Positions 1 to 7,717 of a stretch of DNA of 53,218 nt are shown here, piece by piece. A program made the translations under genes and the position numbers. The notes below the pieces were generated by a model. It saw only the letters and a program-made list of their open reading frames with translations, was not told the DNA's origin and searched no databases. Source of the DNA: Ruminococcaceae bacterium UBA7217 (GTDB lineage Bacteria > Bacillota > Clostridia > Oscillospirales > Acutalibacteraceae); contig DKTZ01000057.1 of the NCBI GenBank assembly GCA_002490425.1, forward strand, positions 1 through 53,218. The letters run 5' to 3'. How positions within the stretch are numbered: the stretch's first letter is position 1; each line of letters opens with the position of its first letter.

Positions 1-40
1 TTTCGAGTCAGCCCCGTTATGACCACTTCGATACCTCTCC
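1..40 (-). tRNA. tRNA-Ser(CGA), partial, cut by window edge
   Basis: Read on the minus strand, the segment begins GGAGAGG, has a D-arm with the AGTGGTC loop, and ends in the anticodon loop CTCGAAA with anticodon CGA at positions 5-3. The anticodon stem 5' strand (CTGA) is present; the 3' half, variable arm and T-arm lie outside the window. This is a class II serine tRNA. It sits directly downstream of the tRNA-Ser-like RNA at 41-232 and may be transcribed with it. Confidence 0.85.
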
Positions 41-232
41 ATGTATGTTAAACTCCCGAAGGAGTATTAACGCAAATATTCGGTTGTATTAGAATTCCTG
101 TTAGAACTCACGGTGTGCCTGCGACGGGCAAATGCCCGAAATCCGCACGGTTAAAGGCTTTTCGGAAGATGGGCTTCCGTTAGCCGAAGGAGATTTCGAG
201 TGCTGCACCTTCGACCACTCGGACAACTCTCC
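41..232 (-). ncRNA. tRNA-Ser(CGA)-like 5' half followed by a structured RNA of unknown role
   Basis: On the minus strand, 232 to 194 reads as a good 5' half of a serine tRNA: acceptor strand GGAGAGT, a D-arm with GAGTGGTCGAAGG, anticodon strand CAGCA and loop CTCGAAA (anticodon CGA at 198-196). The expected 3' anticodon strand TGCTG is absent. Instead the RNA continues with a hairpin at 185-156 (GGCT/AGCC plus CGGAAG/CTTCCG), a hairpin at 138-125 (CGGGCA/TGCCCG, like a variable arm), a T-arm-like 5' strand CCGTGAGTTC near 112-104 that here folds with 97-92 instead, and a UUCG-capped hairpin ACTCC/GGAGT at 65-52. It could be an interrupted or decayed tRNA gene, a tRNA with an unusual insertion, or an unrelated RNA built from a tRNA fragment. 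No group I intron core was recognised. Confidence 0.5.
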
Positions 233-238
233 GTATAC

Positions 239-287
239 AGTTGTTACGTAATCCGATTTTAAAGAACACTGTAATCACGTAACAACT
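239..287. repeat. 11-bp perfect inverted repeat flanking the tRNA-Ser-like promoter
   Basis: AGTTGTTACGT at 239-249 is matched by ACGTAACAACT at 277-287. The arms enclose the likely -10 region, and one arm contains the -35. It could be an operator for an unidentified DNA-binding protein, or chance symmetry. Confidence 0.6.
256..285 (-). promoter_or_regulatory. Probable promoter of the tRNA-Ser-like RNA
   Basis: On the minus strand TTGTTA (285-280) and TAAAAT (261-256) are 18 bases apart, which would start RNA near 250, about 18 bases before the tRNA-like 5' end. The -35 lies inside one arm of the inverted repeat at 239-287. Confidence 0.45.
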
Positions 288-334
288 ATTTTACCAAACC
301 TTTTTAGGTTTGTCAAATAAAAATTTGTCGGATA

Positions 335-363
335 TTGAAAGATGAAAAGAAATATGCTATTAT
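335..363 (+). promoter_or_regulatory. Promoter of the FliB-like/MFS/MATE operon
   Basis: TTGAAA (335-340), a 17-base spacer, and TATTAT (358-363) form a good sigma-A-type promoter ending 27 bases before the ATG at 391. Confidence 0.65.
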
Positions 364-390
364 TCTTATATTCGCGCCGTGGAGGGGCTT

Positions 391-1290
391 ATGAAAACTT
401 TTGTACCGCATTATTACAGTAATTTTAAGTGCATAGCAGGGGAGTGCCGTCACAGCTGCTGTATCGGCTGGGAGATTGATATTGACCCTTTGTCGCTAAA
501 AAAATACAATTCAATTAAAACGCCGTTCGGTAAAAAAATCCGTGATAATATGGATTTTCAAGACGGCGGTGCATGCTTTAGACTCAATGATGATGAAAGA
601 TGTCCGTTTTTAAATGAACAAAAACTTTGTGATATTATTCTGAACTTAGGCGAAGATTATCTTTGCGATATTTGTACGGATCATCCCCGTTTTCGTAATT
701 TTTATTCCGACCGAACCGAAACGGGACTCGGACTTTGCTGTGAAGAGGCTTGCAGAATAATCCTTTCAGACAGCCGTTCTTTTACGCTTATTTCCGATTG
801 CGAAAACGGTGAAAGCCTGACTGAAGATGAACAGGATTTTCTTTGCCGGCGTGATTTAGTATTCAATTTAGTTGACAATTCGGACAGCGTTTTCAATGCA
901 ATTCGCAAAATCAATGAAATGTATCAAATAAATCCGTTTGAATTGGATTTACATACAGCTTTTGATTTCTATTCTTCGCTTGAAATGCTTGATATTTCGT
1001 GGCGAGATAAGCTGAATACTCTTAAAAATCCCCAAACTGCACAACCTGATAATACTGCCGAAAGGGCATTTCTAAATTTGTATAAATATTTTCTGTTCAG
1101 GCATTTGTCTGCTGACAATTTTTACGGCGGATTAAATTTTGCCGAAATAAGCGTAAAATTGATTTGGGCGATTTGCGAGAGAACCGATTTTTCTTTTGAA
1201 AATATTTGTGAAATTGCGAGAATGTATTCGTCGGAGATTGAGTATTCCGATGAAAATACCGATAAGGTTACAGAATTTGCGGAGGGTTAA
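391..1290 (+). CDS. FliB-family (flagellin lysine-N-methylase-like) cysteine-cluster protein
   Basis: 299 residues from the ATG at 391, which has GGAGGGG 4 bases upstream; the GTG at 379 overlaps no binding site and is less likely. The N-terminus carries a cysteine cluster (C..GECRHSCC..GW), then CPFL...LC, LCDICTDHPR and LCCEEAC, the pattern of proteins annotated as FliB, which methylate lysines of flagellin in Salmonella. The cysteines probably bind an iron-sulfur cluster. It is shorter than Salmonella FliB (about 400 residues). No flagellar gene is in the window, and such proteins are common in non-motile gut Clostridia, so the substrate here is unknown. It is the first gene of an operon: the MFS gene starts 1 base after its stop. 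Confidence 0.7.
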   Translation: MKTFVPHYYSNFKCIAGECRHSCCIGWEIDIDPLSLKKYNSIKTPFGKKIRDNMDFQDGGACFRLNDDERCPFLNEQKLCDIILNLGEDYLCDICTDHPRFRNFYSDRTETGLGLCCEEACRIILSDSRSFTLISDCENGESLTEDEQDFLCRRDLVFNLVDNSDSVFNAIRKINEMYQINPFELDLHTAFDFYSSLEMLDISWRDKLNTLKNPQTAQPDNTAERAFLNLYKYFLFRHLSADNFYGGLNFAEISVKLIWAICERTDFSFENICEIARMYSSEIEYSDENTDKVTEFAEG

Positions 1291-1291
1291 A

Positions 1292-2461
1292 ATGATAGGC
1301 ATTTTAATTGTAATTTATATTGTATTCATTTCGTTGGGACTGCCCGATTCAATTTTCGGCGTGGCTTGGCCCGTTGTGCACAGAGATTTCGGAATTGACC
1401 AGAATTTTGCGTCGGTTTACAGTATAATAACAGGTATTTGCTCAGGCGGAGCGAGCTTTGTGGGCGGCAAGCTTATCCGCAAATTCGGTACGCCTGCCGT
1501 TACAATGGTTTCAATACTTTTGACAGTTTTGGGTCTCGTTGGTATGAGCTTTTCGCCGAATATTTGGGTTATGATGATTTTTGCGGTAGTTTTGGGATAC
1601 GGTGCAGGCGCAATTGACACAGGTCTTAATAACTATGTTTCGCTTCATTACAAGGCGCGCCATATGAGCTGGTTGCATTGCTTTTGGGGGATAGGCGTTA
1701 CCGCAAGCCCGATGATTATGTCTGCCTTTTTAGGCGGAGAGAGCGGTTCTTGGCGTGGCGGATACCGTGCCGTAGCGGCTATTCAGTTTGCAATCGCTTT
1801 AATTGTACTGTTCTCATTAAGACGTTGGATAAAGCTTGACGGCTCTTTGACAAAAGAAAAAGCAGATGAAAATTTTCCTAAGGAAAAAGTGAGAATAAGA
1901 GCATTTAAGGGTATTGTTACAAGCATTTTAACGCTCGGGTTTTATTGCAGTATGGAATTTATTGTAGGCACATGGGGCGCTACTTACCTTGTAAATTCAT
2001 TTTCTATCGCCCCTGAAAGTGCGGCAAGGTGGATTTCCGTCTATTTCGGCGGAATAATGCTCGGAAGACTTGTTTCGGGATTTCTTTCAATGAAATTAAA
2101 CGATAACCGTTTAATAAGGCTTGGTTTATGCTTTTCATTTTTGGGTATGTGCATTTTAATGCTGCCTTTAGAATTGGTTTCGCATTGGGGACTGTTGCTT
2201 ATAGGCTTTGGATTCGGCCCTGTTTTTCCGAGCGTTTTGCACGCTGTGCCCGAACGGTTCGGTAAAGAATATTCAGCGGATATAACGGGCTTTCATATGG
2301 GCGGAGCATACGCCGTCGGATTTGCTTTTCAGCTTGTATTCGGCTTTGTGGCATCGGCAACAACCTTTAAAATTACAGCTCCCGTGCTAATGACTGTGTG
2401 TGCACTCGCACTTACAATGAATGAAATAACGGTAAAGAAATTAAACAGAGGTAAAAAATGA
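1292..2461 (+). CDS. MFS transporter
   Basis: 389 residues starting at the ATG at 1292, preceded by GGAGG at 1281-1285. An in-frame upstream start at 1196 would overlap the preceding gene by 95 bases and is rejected. The chain is almost wholly hydrophobic, with about 12 predicted membrane helices, an early SLGLPDS motif in helix 1, and a conserved GYGAGAIDTGLN segment in helix 4-5, typical of fucose/glucose-type or general MFS permeases. Its substrate cannot be told from sequence. The TGA stop overlaps the ATG of the MATE gene (ATGA), so the two are translationally coupled. Confidence 0.85.
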   Translation: MIGILIVIYIVFISLGLPDSIFGVAWPVVHRDFGIDQNFASVYSIITGICSGGASFVGGKLIRKFGTPAVTMVSILLTVLGLVGMSFSPNIWVMMIFAVVLGYGAGAIDTGLNNYVSLHYKARHMSWLHCFWGIGVTASPMIMSAFLGGESGSWRGGYRAVAAIQFAIALIVLFSLRRWIKLDGSLTKEKADENFPKEKVRIRAFKGIVTSILTLGFYCSMEFIVGTWGATYLVNSFSIAPESAARWISVYFGGIMLGRLVSGFLSMKLNDNRLIRLGLCFSFLGMCILMLPLELVSHWGLLLIGFGFGPVFPSVLHAVPERFGKEYSADITGFHMGGAYAVGFAFQLVFGFVASATTFKITAPVLMTVCALALTMNEITVKKLNRGKK

Positions 2462-3843
2462 TAAAACAGTTCATAGGTACAAAGGATTTTTATAAGCGTG
2501 TAATTGCACTGACGCTTCCCATAATGATTCAGAATTTGATTACTAACTTTGTCAATATGCTCGACAACGTGATGATAGGAAAAGTCGGCACAACCGAAAT
2601 GGTCGGTGTCGCAATTTCGAATCAGCTTATTTTCGTATTTAATCTGTGCCTTTTTGGCGCAATTTCGGGCGCAGGCATTTTCGGCGCTCAGTTTTATGGC
2701 AATAAGGACAATGAGGGTGTGCGTCACACATTCAGATTTAAACTGATGATTTGCACGGTGATTACTGCAATAGGGTGTCTGATTTTCTTCTTCTGCGGTA
2801 AAATGCTGATAGGAGCATATTTAATGGGCGAGGGCGATGTAAGCGATGCCAATGCGTCCTTAGGCTTCGGATATAACTACCTTTTGATTATGATGATTGG
2901 CTTTTTGCCTTATGCCGTTACCCAGTGCTTTTCGAGCACACTGCGTGAGATTGAAAAGCCCGTTCTCCCAATGGTTGCAGGCATAATTGCCGTTGCAGTC
3001 AACTTAATTCTTAATTACATATTGATTTTCGGTCACTCCGGAGCGCCGAAAATGGGCGTTAACGGTGCGGCTGTTGCAACCGTTATTTCAAGATTTGCTG
3101 AGCTTTTAATTGTTTCTGTTTGGACTGTCGCTCATAAAAAGAGTATTCCGTTTATTGTCGGTGCGTTTAAGAGCCTTTATGTTCCGAAACAACTTGTTAA
3201 GCAGATAACCTTAAAGGGTATGCCGTTAATGCTGAATGAAACAATGTGGTCTGCGGGAATGGCAATGCTTAATCAGTGTTATTCCGTGAGGGGACTTGAG
3301 GTTGTTGCGGCAAATAACATTACGCAGACGTTTTGGAATGTGTTTTCCGTCGGATTTTTGTCGCTCGGCGTTGCCATAGGTATAATAATAGGGCAGATGC
3401 TCGGGGCAGGAGAGACGGAAAATGCAAAAGACAGCGCCAAAAAGCTTATTGCGTTTTCCTTTGCAGTGAGCGTTGTAATAGCAGTTGCTTTTGCGGTCTG
3501 CGCAGGCTTTATACCGTTAGCTTACAATACAACCGATTCGGTCCGTCACCTTGCAACTCGTTTTATGCTGATTATGGCGGCGGCAATGCCGATGGACGCA
3601 TTCGCCAATGCAAGCTATTTCACTATCCGTTCGGGCGGTAAGGTTTTGGTAACGTTTTTGTTTGACAGCGTGTTTGTGTGGTGCGTGAGCGTGCCTGCCG
3701 CATTCATTTTGAGCAGATTTACAAATGTGAATATTCTTGTTTTACTGGCTGTGGTTCAAAGCCTTAATGCAATTAAAGGTATAATAGGCTTTATTCTTGT
3801 AAAAAGAGGAAACTGGGTAAGAAATTTGATTTCACAGTCTTGA
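2458..3843 (+). CDS. MATE-family efflux transporter
   Basis: 461 residues, the usual MATE length, with about 12 membrane helices in two similar halves. The first half opens with ALTLPIMIQNLITNFVNMLDN and VMIGKVGT, the classic MatE start; the second half has the matching segment MPLMLNETMWSAGMAMLNQ. MATE proteins export drugs or metabolites using Na+ or H+ gradients across the cytoplasmic membrane. The start overlaps the MFS stop by 4 bases. The stop codon (3841-3843) lies inside the -35 box of the tRNA-Leu promoter. Substrate unknown. Confidence 0.9.
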   Translation: MIKQFIGTKDFYKRVIALTLPIMIQNLITNFVNMLDNVMIGKVGTTEMVGVAISNQLIFVFNLCLFGAISGAGIFGAQFYGNKDNEGVRHTFRFKLMICTVITAIGCLIFFFCGKMLIGAYLMGEGDVSDANASLGFGYNYLLIMMIGFLPYAVTQCFSSTLREIEKPVLPMVAGIIAVAVNLILNYILIFGHSGAPKMGVNGAAVATVISRFAELLIVSVWTVAHKKSIPFIVGAFKSLYVPKQLVKQITLKGMPLMLNETMWSAGMAMLNQCYSVRGLEVVAANNITQTFWNVFSVGFLSLGVAIGIIIGQMLGAGETENAKDSAKKLIAFSFAVSVVIAVAFAVCAGFIPLAYNTTDSVRHLATRFMLIMAAAMPMDAFANASYFTIRSGGKVLVTFLFDSVFVWCVSVPAAFILSRFTNVNILVLLAVVQSLNAIKGIIGFILVKRGNWVRNLISQS

Positions 3844-3868
3844 CTTTTTTATTTTATTCATATATAAT
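3840..3868 (+). promoter_or_regulatory. tRNA-Leu promoter
   Basis: TTGACT (3840-3845), a 17-base spacer and a perfect TATAAT (3863-3868), 10 bases before the mature tRNA 5' end. The -35 box includes the MATE stop codon. Confidence 0.85.
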
Positions 3869-3878
3869 AATTAAGCTC

Positions 3879-3965
3879 GCTGGTGTGGCGAAATAGGCAG
3901 ACGCAAGGGACTTAAAATCCCTCGGTAGCAATACCGTACCGGTTCAAGTCCGGTCACCAGCACCA
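3879..3965 (+). tRNA. tRNA-Leu(UAA)
   Basis: An 87-base class II tRNA with acceptor GCTGGTG/CACCAGC, discriminator A and an encoded CCA (3963-3965). The anticodon stem GGGA/TCCC closes the loop CTTAAAA, giving anticodon TAA at 3913-3915. The variable arm is CGGTAGCAATACCG, and the T-loop is TTCAAGT. It has its own promoter and terminator. Confidence 0.95.
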
Positions 3966-3970
3966 AAAAA

Positions 3971-4002
3971 CGCTGATACTTTAAAAGTATCAGCGTTTTT
4001 TT
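3971..4002. terminator. Bidirectional terminator after tRNA-Leu
   Basis: CGCTGATACT and AGTATCAGCG form a 10-bp stem around a TTAA(A) loop, followed by a T-run on the plus strand and preceded by an A-run, so it can also end transcripts of the minus-strand DUF5131 gene. Confidence 0.9.
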
Positions 4003-4058
4003 ATAGCGTTTTTAATAGGCGGATTTTAAATATTATCTACTGCTTTTTGCAAAAAATG

Positions 4059-4778
4059 TTATTTAATTTTTACTTTATAATCAATACCAGCGAGTTTTGC
4101 CTGCTTGCACAAATATTTTGTCGGAATTTTATACTGTTTTCTGTCCTTGACAGTATAAGTTCCGCACTGTCTGAACTCAAAATTAACATTTTCTCTTACA
4201 CACTGTTCTCGTATGTCCAATGCCCAGTCAAAGTTAAATACTCTTGCATTTATGTCCGACTCTCCGCCGACAACGACCAATTCAATATTATCAAGATACT
4301 TTTCTATATCAATTTTCTCTAACAACGGCTGTGCCGTAATACATTTATGCTTTATGGGCAGGTCTTTAAATATTGACAGCTTATAATCGGCATTTTTTTG
4401 ATTTTCAACGGTACAGCATACAACAAGATTGTCGTAGCCGCCGTTCCAGTCCGTCGGAATACATTTCATAAATCGCTCTATTCTTTTTGTAAGAAACAGA
4501 AAAATGCAGTCCTGTCTTTCTTTAATCATTTGCCAACAGTCGTTTCTCCACCCGTCTGCTTCTTCAATAAGAAAATCCGTAGAAAAACATAGGTAAACAA
4601 TTCCCGATTTCATTTTATAGCTTCCGTCTTTCGATTTTTCTATGGGTTTATTAAAATCTTTAGTCTTGACTATTTCATTGGTGTTGATATTTTTCTTTAT
4701 GTCGCCTTTGTGAATATAGCAATGAAGGCACCCGTCACTGCACTTTTTGCATCCCCGCCAAGGATTCCACATTGCCAT
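4059..4778 (-). CDS. DUF5131 family (phage Gp37/Gp68-like) protein
   Basis: 239 residues. It opens with MAMWNPWRGC and a cysteine set C10, C13, C17, C20 followed by Tyr (CKKCSDGCLHCY), the signature of the DUF5131 or phage Gp37/Gp68-like family, which is related to radical SAM/spore-photoproduct-lyase-like proteins. Later motifs are FLTKRIERF, VCCTVENQ and VVVGGESD, also typical. No biochemical role is established. The start has AGGAG about 8 bases upstream. It is the last of a run of five minus-strand genes, with 30 bases to the upstream small membrane protein. No phage genes flank it here, so it is probably a domesticated accessory gene. Confidence 0.75.
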   Translation of the reverse strand: MAMWNPWRGCKKCSDGCLHCYIHKGDIKKNINTNEIVKTKDFNKPIEKSKDGSYKMKSGIVYLCFSTDFLIEEADGWRNDCWQMIKERQDCIFLFLTKRIERFMKCIPTDWNGGYDNLVVCCTVENQKNADYKLSIFKDLPIKHKCITAQPLLEKIDIEKYLDNIELVVVGGESDINARVFNFDWALDIREQCVRENVNFEFRQCGTYTVKDRKQYKIPTKYLCKQAKLAGIDYKVKIK

Positions 4779-4808
4779 ATTATTACGCTCCTAAATTTAT
4801 TTCGGCAA

Positions 4809-5018
4809 TCATTTTGTATTTTCCGCTATTGCTTTTTTGCTGTTTCGATAAAGTGAATTAAAAACCAATTCAATAAGCATCGGTATAATTGCATAGCCTG
4901 CATTATCTACTTTTCCGAAAATACATAAAAATGCCCCGAAAAAAGTTAATGCGCAAAACAATATACTTAATCCTAAAAAGATATTCTTTTTTATAGTTTC
5001 TTTCTTTAAATCAAACAT
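4809..5018 (-). CDS. Small two-helix membrane protein
   Basis: 69 residues with a basic N-terminus (FDLKKETIKK), a hydrophobic helix around residues 12-33 (IFLGLSILFCALTFFGAFLC), a second weaker hydrophobic stretch around 38-52, and a charged C-terminus. AGAGG stands 6 bases before the ATG. No family was recognised. It lies between the GyrI-like and DUF5131 genes on the same strand with short gaps (30 bases each), so it is probably co-transcribed. Confidence 0.6.
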   Translation of the reverse strand: MFDLKKETIKKNIFLGLSILFCALTFFGAFLCIFGKVDNAGYAIIPMLIELVFNSLYRNSKKAIAENTK

Positions 5019-5048
5019 TTTTTACCTCTGAAATTTGCAGTTTATATG

Positions 5049-5687
5049 TTACTTTATTTTCTTAATCGGATGTCTTATTACTGTTTTCAGCTTGTTTACA
5101 TCGCATCTTCTCGGGTCGCTTAAATATATTTCGTGGTGCAGTCTTTCGCTTGTTATGTCAAGCTCATACCCGTTTTCCGTCATATATCGGTGCATTAAAT
5201 CCACCGTCGCAGGCTCGTTGTCATAAGAGCCGATATGCATACACTGAACGCAAACTCCCTCGTCATAGGTCAAAAATTCAACCTTTGAAAAATCCTGCTT
5301 TTTCTTATCAGTCGCTTCTTCTATTGCCCAGTCAAAATCTTTTTGTGTAACAAAATCGGGCAGTCTTATAACCGAAATAAAATTTAAACTTTCTTTGTCG
5401 TTATAATCTATGCCGTTTCTGTTACCGTCCTGCCACCAAAAGCCCTCAAGAGGGGGGACAACATATTCAAAATATCCGTCAATTTTGTGCGAGCCTTTAT
5501 AGCTCATTTTAATTGTAAAGGCAATTGCGTACAAAAGACCTATGGATTTTTTGTATTCACCGTCTTCCGCGTTAGGGTTGCCTTTGCCTCTGACTGCGAT
5601 ATAATTCATTTTTGGAATTTCAACTATACTCGGTTTGCTTTTTGGCATATAAAATTCCTTGTATTCTTTTTTATAATCAAAAGGCAT
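5049..5687 (-). CDS. GyrI-like small-molecule-binding domain protein
   Basis: 212 residues. The pattern IVEIPKMNYIAVRGKGNPN near the start, YAIAFTIKMS, DGYFEYVVPPLEGFWW, and the later MHIGSYDNEPATVDLMHRYM followed by LHHEIYLSDPRR is that of stand-alone GyrI-like proteins. That fold binds or hydrolyses hydrophobic small molecules and is shared with the effector domain of BmrR/Rob-type regulators, but no DNA-binding domain is present here. A GGAGAA site precedes the ATG. It lies 38 bases downstream of the ybaK-like gene and probably belongs to the same transcript. Confidence 0.8.
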   Translation of the reverse strand: MPFDYKKEYKEFYMPKSKPSIVEIPKMNYIAVRGKGNPNAEDGEYKKSIGLLYAIAFTIKMSYKGSHKIDGYFEYVVPPLEGFWWQDGNRNGIDYNDKESLNFISVIRLPDFVTQKDFDWAIEEATDKKKQDFSKVEFLTYDEGVCVQCMHIGSYDNEPATVDLMHRYMTENGYELDITSERLHHEIYLSDPRRCDVNKLKTVIRHPIKKIK

Positions 5688-5725
5688 AGTTCTTCTCCGT
5701 CATTTTTAATAAACTGAAATTTACC

Positions 5726-6196
5726 TTACTGAATTTTCTTGCAGACATCTACCCATTTTTTATAACAGGAGGCTGTTTCCAATTCATTTACAGTAAGCTT
5801 AACGGCGCTGTTTGAGCTTCCGCAGGCAGGGTAGACAGTCGCAAACTGTTTTAAGGATATATCTAAATAGACTTCCGCTTCTTCGTTTATTCCGAAAGGA
5901 CAAACTCCGCCTGCCGCATGGCCAGTCATTTTTTCCACCTCGTCAAAGGGTATCATTTTTGCTTTTGTTTGAAATTTTGCTTTAAACTTTGCATTGTCTA
6001 TTTTGGAATCTCCCGAAGCAGCAATCAGTATCGGTCTGCCGTTCACAATAAATGAGAGTGTTTTTACAATTTCCTCTTCCTTGCAGTTTATGGCTTTTGC
6101 CGCCTCTGACACAGTAGCAGACGAAACGTCAAATTCCATAATTCTGCTTTCTAATCCGTATTTTTTTAAATGCTCTTTTGCCGCCGCAAATGACAT
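5726..6196 (-). CDS. YbaK/EbsC-family aminoacyl-tRNA deacylase
   Basis: 156 residues from the ATG at 6196; a GTG nine bases further upstream (6205) lies only 3 bases after AAAGGA and is less likely. Motifs of the YbaK/ProX fold are seen: EAAKAINCKEEEIVKTLSF, the active-site lysine region GDSKIDNAKFK, the GHAAGGVCPFG loop, and YPACGSSNSAVKL. The family hydrolyses mischarged Cys-tRNA(Pro) or Ala-tRNA(Pro). It follows the carboxylesterase by 55 bases on the same strand. Confidence in the family is high; the exact tRNA substrate is not known. Confidence 0.88.
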   Translation of the reverse strand: MSFAAAKEHLKKYGLESRIMEFDVSSATVSEAAKAINCKEEEIVKTLSFIVNGRPILIAASGDSKIDNAKFKAKFQTKAKMIPFDEVEKMTGHAAGGVCPFGINEEAEVYLDISLKQFATVYPACGSSNSAVKLTVNELETASCYKKWVDVCKKIQ

Positions 6197-6251
6197 AAAT
6201 TCCACTTTCCTTTTAATTGATGTAAGTTAAATTTATTTGAACCGTATTTAG

Positions 6252-7586
6252 TTACATCGGACCTTCTCTGAAAAGGTATCTTATTAGCTTTGCGGTTTTC
6301 CAGCGTTTGAATTTTGTTTCATTTTCGCCGAATTCCATAATTTTTCTTGACCCGTCTTCCCATTTGGGTACTAAATCGCAGTTCGGGTCGTGATTTTTAA
6401 TAAACGCACAAGCGGAAGAAAACATTTCCTTTTCAATTTCAAAATCCCGTTTCTCAAAGGGACGCCAGCTTGTGTGCAGAGTGCCGAAAACATAGAGCAT
6501 ATCACTGCAATGCCAATTTCGGTTGCTGTCGCCCGGTAAATCACGGTCAAACATATAGATATAGCATTTGTTTTTGTTATGCTTTTTAACGGATTTTGCC
6601 CAAAGCGTATCGGCAATTCGCAAAACAAGGGGAATCATATCACAGCTTGTCATACCCAAAAGGTACGGAATGTCGGGAATATTTTTTAGTCCGAAATTCT
6701 CTTTTTTTAGGTATTTGCCGTCAAAAACGGGGAAGGCATAGCGCATTGCGCCTCGTGTTCCGTCAAAAATCGGCCACCAAGCGTAAAACAGCGTTTTAGG
6801 GTCAACAGTTCGTAAATCTTCAATTGAATTTACACCCGCATTTTTAACCACCTTATCCCAAAATTTTCTTGTCTGCTCGGGTGTATAGGGGCGGGAGAAA
6901 AGGCGCATAAGTGCGGTTGCGCTCATCATAAACGCACCTTTAAAAAAGCCTTTGCATTGCTCGCTTGACAGGTGAATGTCAACGCTCATTGACCCTGCGC
7001 TCTGACCCATAACAGTGATGCTGTCGGGGTCGCCGCCAAAGTCCTCAATGTTATCTTTAATCCATTTTAAAGCGGTGTATTGGTCGTAAAGACCGTAGTT
7101 TCCGCAAAGACCGTTTTCGTCTGTAAGGTCGGGGTGCGAGCAAAAGCCCCACGGCCCCAAACGGTAGTTAATTGTAATGTAAACTATGCCGTTTTCTGCG
7201 AATTTTGTGCCGTCGATGTGCGCTTCATTTCCGCTTCCGCCCGTAAATGTTCCGCCGTGAATGTAAATTGCAACGGGGAGCTTTTCCGCATTTTTCGGCG
7301 CATAAATATTTAAGTATTGGCAGTCCTCGCTGTATGTAAATTTAAGCCCTCTACGAAATTCACGGTGATAGAACGCATTACACTGCTCGTCAGGCTCAAA
7401 GCTTCTGCGTTGATAAGAGCAGTCGCCCCACTCAGTTGCGTCATAAACCCCGTCCCAAGAGGTAACGGCAGTGGGGTATTCCCACCGTTTTGCATTTGCG
7501 TATTTAATGCCTTTAAAAAGTATAAAATTACCCTCGTCAACTCCCTTGATTTTCCCGCATTTAGTTGTAATTTCAGCAGTTTGCAT
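6252..7586 (-). CDS. Type B carboxylesterase/lipase (alpha/beta hydrolase)
   Basis: 444 residues from the ATG at 7586, four bases after GAGG; a longer reading frame to 7751 runs through the promoter and is rejected. It has the type B carboxylesterase layout: N-terminal TKCGKIKG, DCQYLNIYAP, the oxyanion loop IYIHGGTFTGGS, and the nucleophile elbow GQSAGS with Ser196 (usual consensus GESAGG, so Gln replaces Glu). There is no signal peptide, so it acts in the cytoplasm on short-chain or aromatic esters, perhaps acetyl or feruloyl groups on imported glycans. It is somewhat shorter than the usual 490-550 residues at the C-terminus. It has its own strong promoter at 7618-7646. Confidence 0.88.
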   Translation of the reverse strand: MQTAEITTKCGKIKGVDEGNFILFKGIKYANAKRWEYPTAVTSWDGVYDATEWGDCSYQRRSFEPDEQCNAFYHREFRRGLKFTYSEDCQYLNIYAPKNAEKLPVAIYIHGGTFTGGSGNEAHIDGTKFAENGIVYITINYRLGPWGFCSHPDLTDENGLCGNYGLYDQYTALKWIKDNIEDFGGDPDSITVMGQSAGSMSVDIHLSSEQCKGFFKGAFMMSATALMRLFSRPYTPEQTRKFWDKVVKNAGVNSIEDLRTVDPKTLFYAWWPIFDGTRGAMRYAFPVFDGKYLKKENFGLKNIPDIPYLLGMTSCDMIPLVLRIADTLWAKSVKKHNKNKCYIYMFDRDLPGDSNRNWHCSDMLYVFGTLHTSWRPFEKRDFEIEKEMFSSACAFIKNHDPNCDLVPKWEDGSRKIMEFGENETKFKRWKTAKLIRYLFREGPM

Positions 7587-7617
7587 TTTCCTCACCCCAA
7601 AGAAATATTCTGATAAA

Positions 7618-7646
7618 ATTATATATTTTTTTATGCTGTATGTCAA
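7618..7646 (-). promoter_or_regulatory. Carboxylesterase promoter
   Basis: On the minus strand TTGACA (7646-7641), a 17-base spacer and TATAAT (7623-7618), ending 31 bases before the ATG at 7586. Both boxes are perfect. Confidence 0.85.
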
Positions 7647-7692
7647 TAAAACTCTTGGCAGATGCACTGCATTATTATTTATGTTTTGCACG

Positions 7693-7717
7693 GTAGGGCG
7701 GGGGCTTGCTCCCGCCG
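7693..7717 (+). repeat. Dispersed repeat, copy 1
   Basis: GTAGGGCGGGGGCTTGCTCC followed by CGCCG. The core is partly palindromic (GGCGGGGGC/GCTCCCGCC around TT). The 340-base gene-free stretch 7587-7926 holds only the carboxylesterase promoter and two opposed copies of this repeat. Confidence 0.75.

Noticed and set aside
41..232. Group I intron in tRNA-Ser
   Set aside because: The insert is under 200 bases and lacks the conserved catalytic-core segments; the 3' exon needed to complete the tRNA is not present in order.
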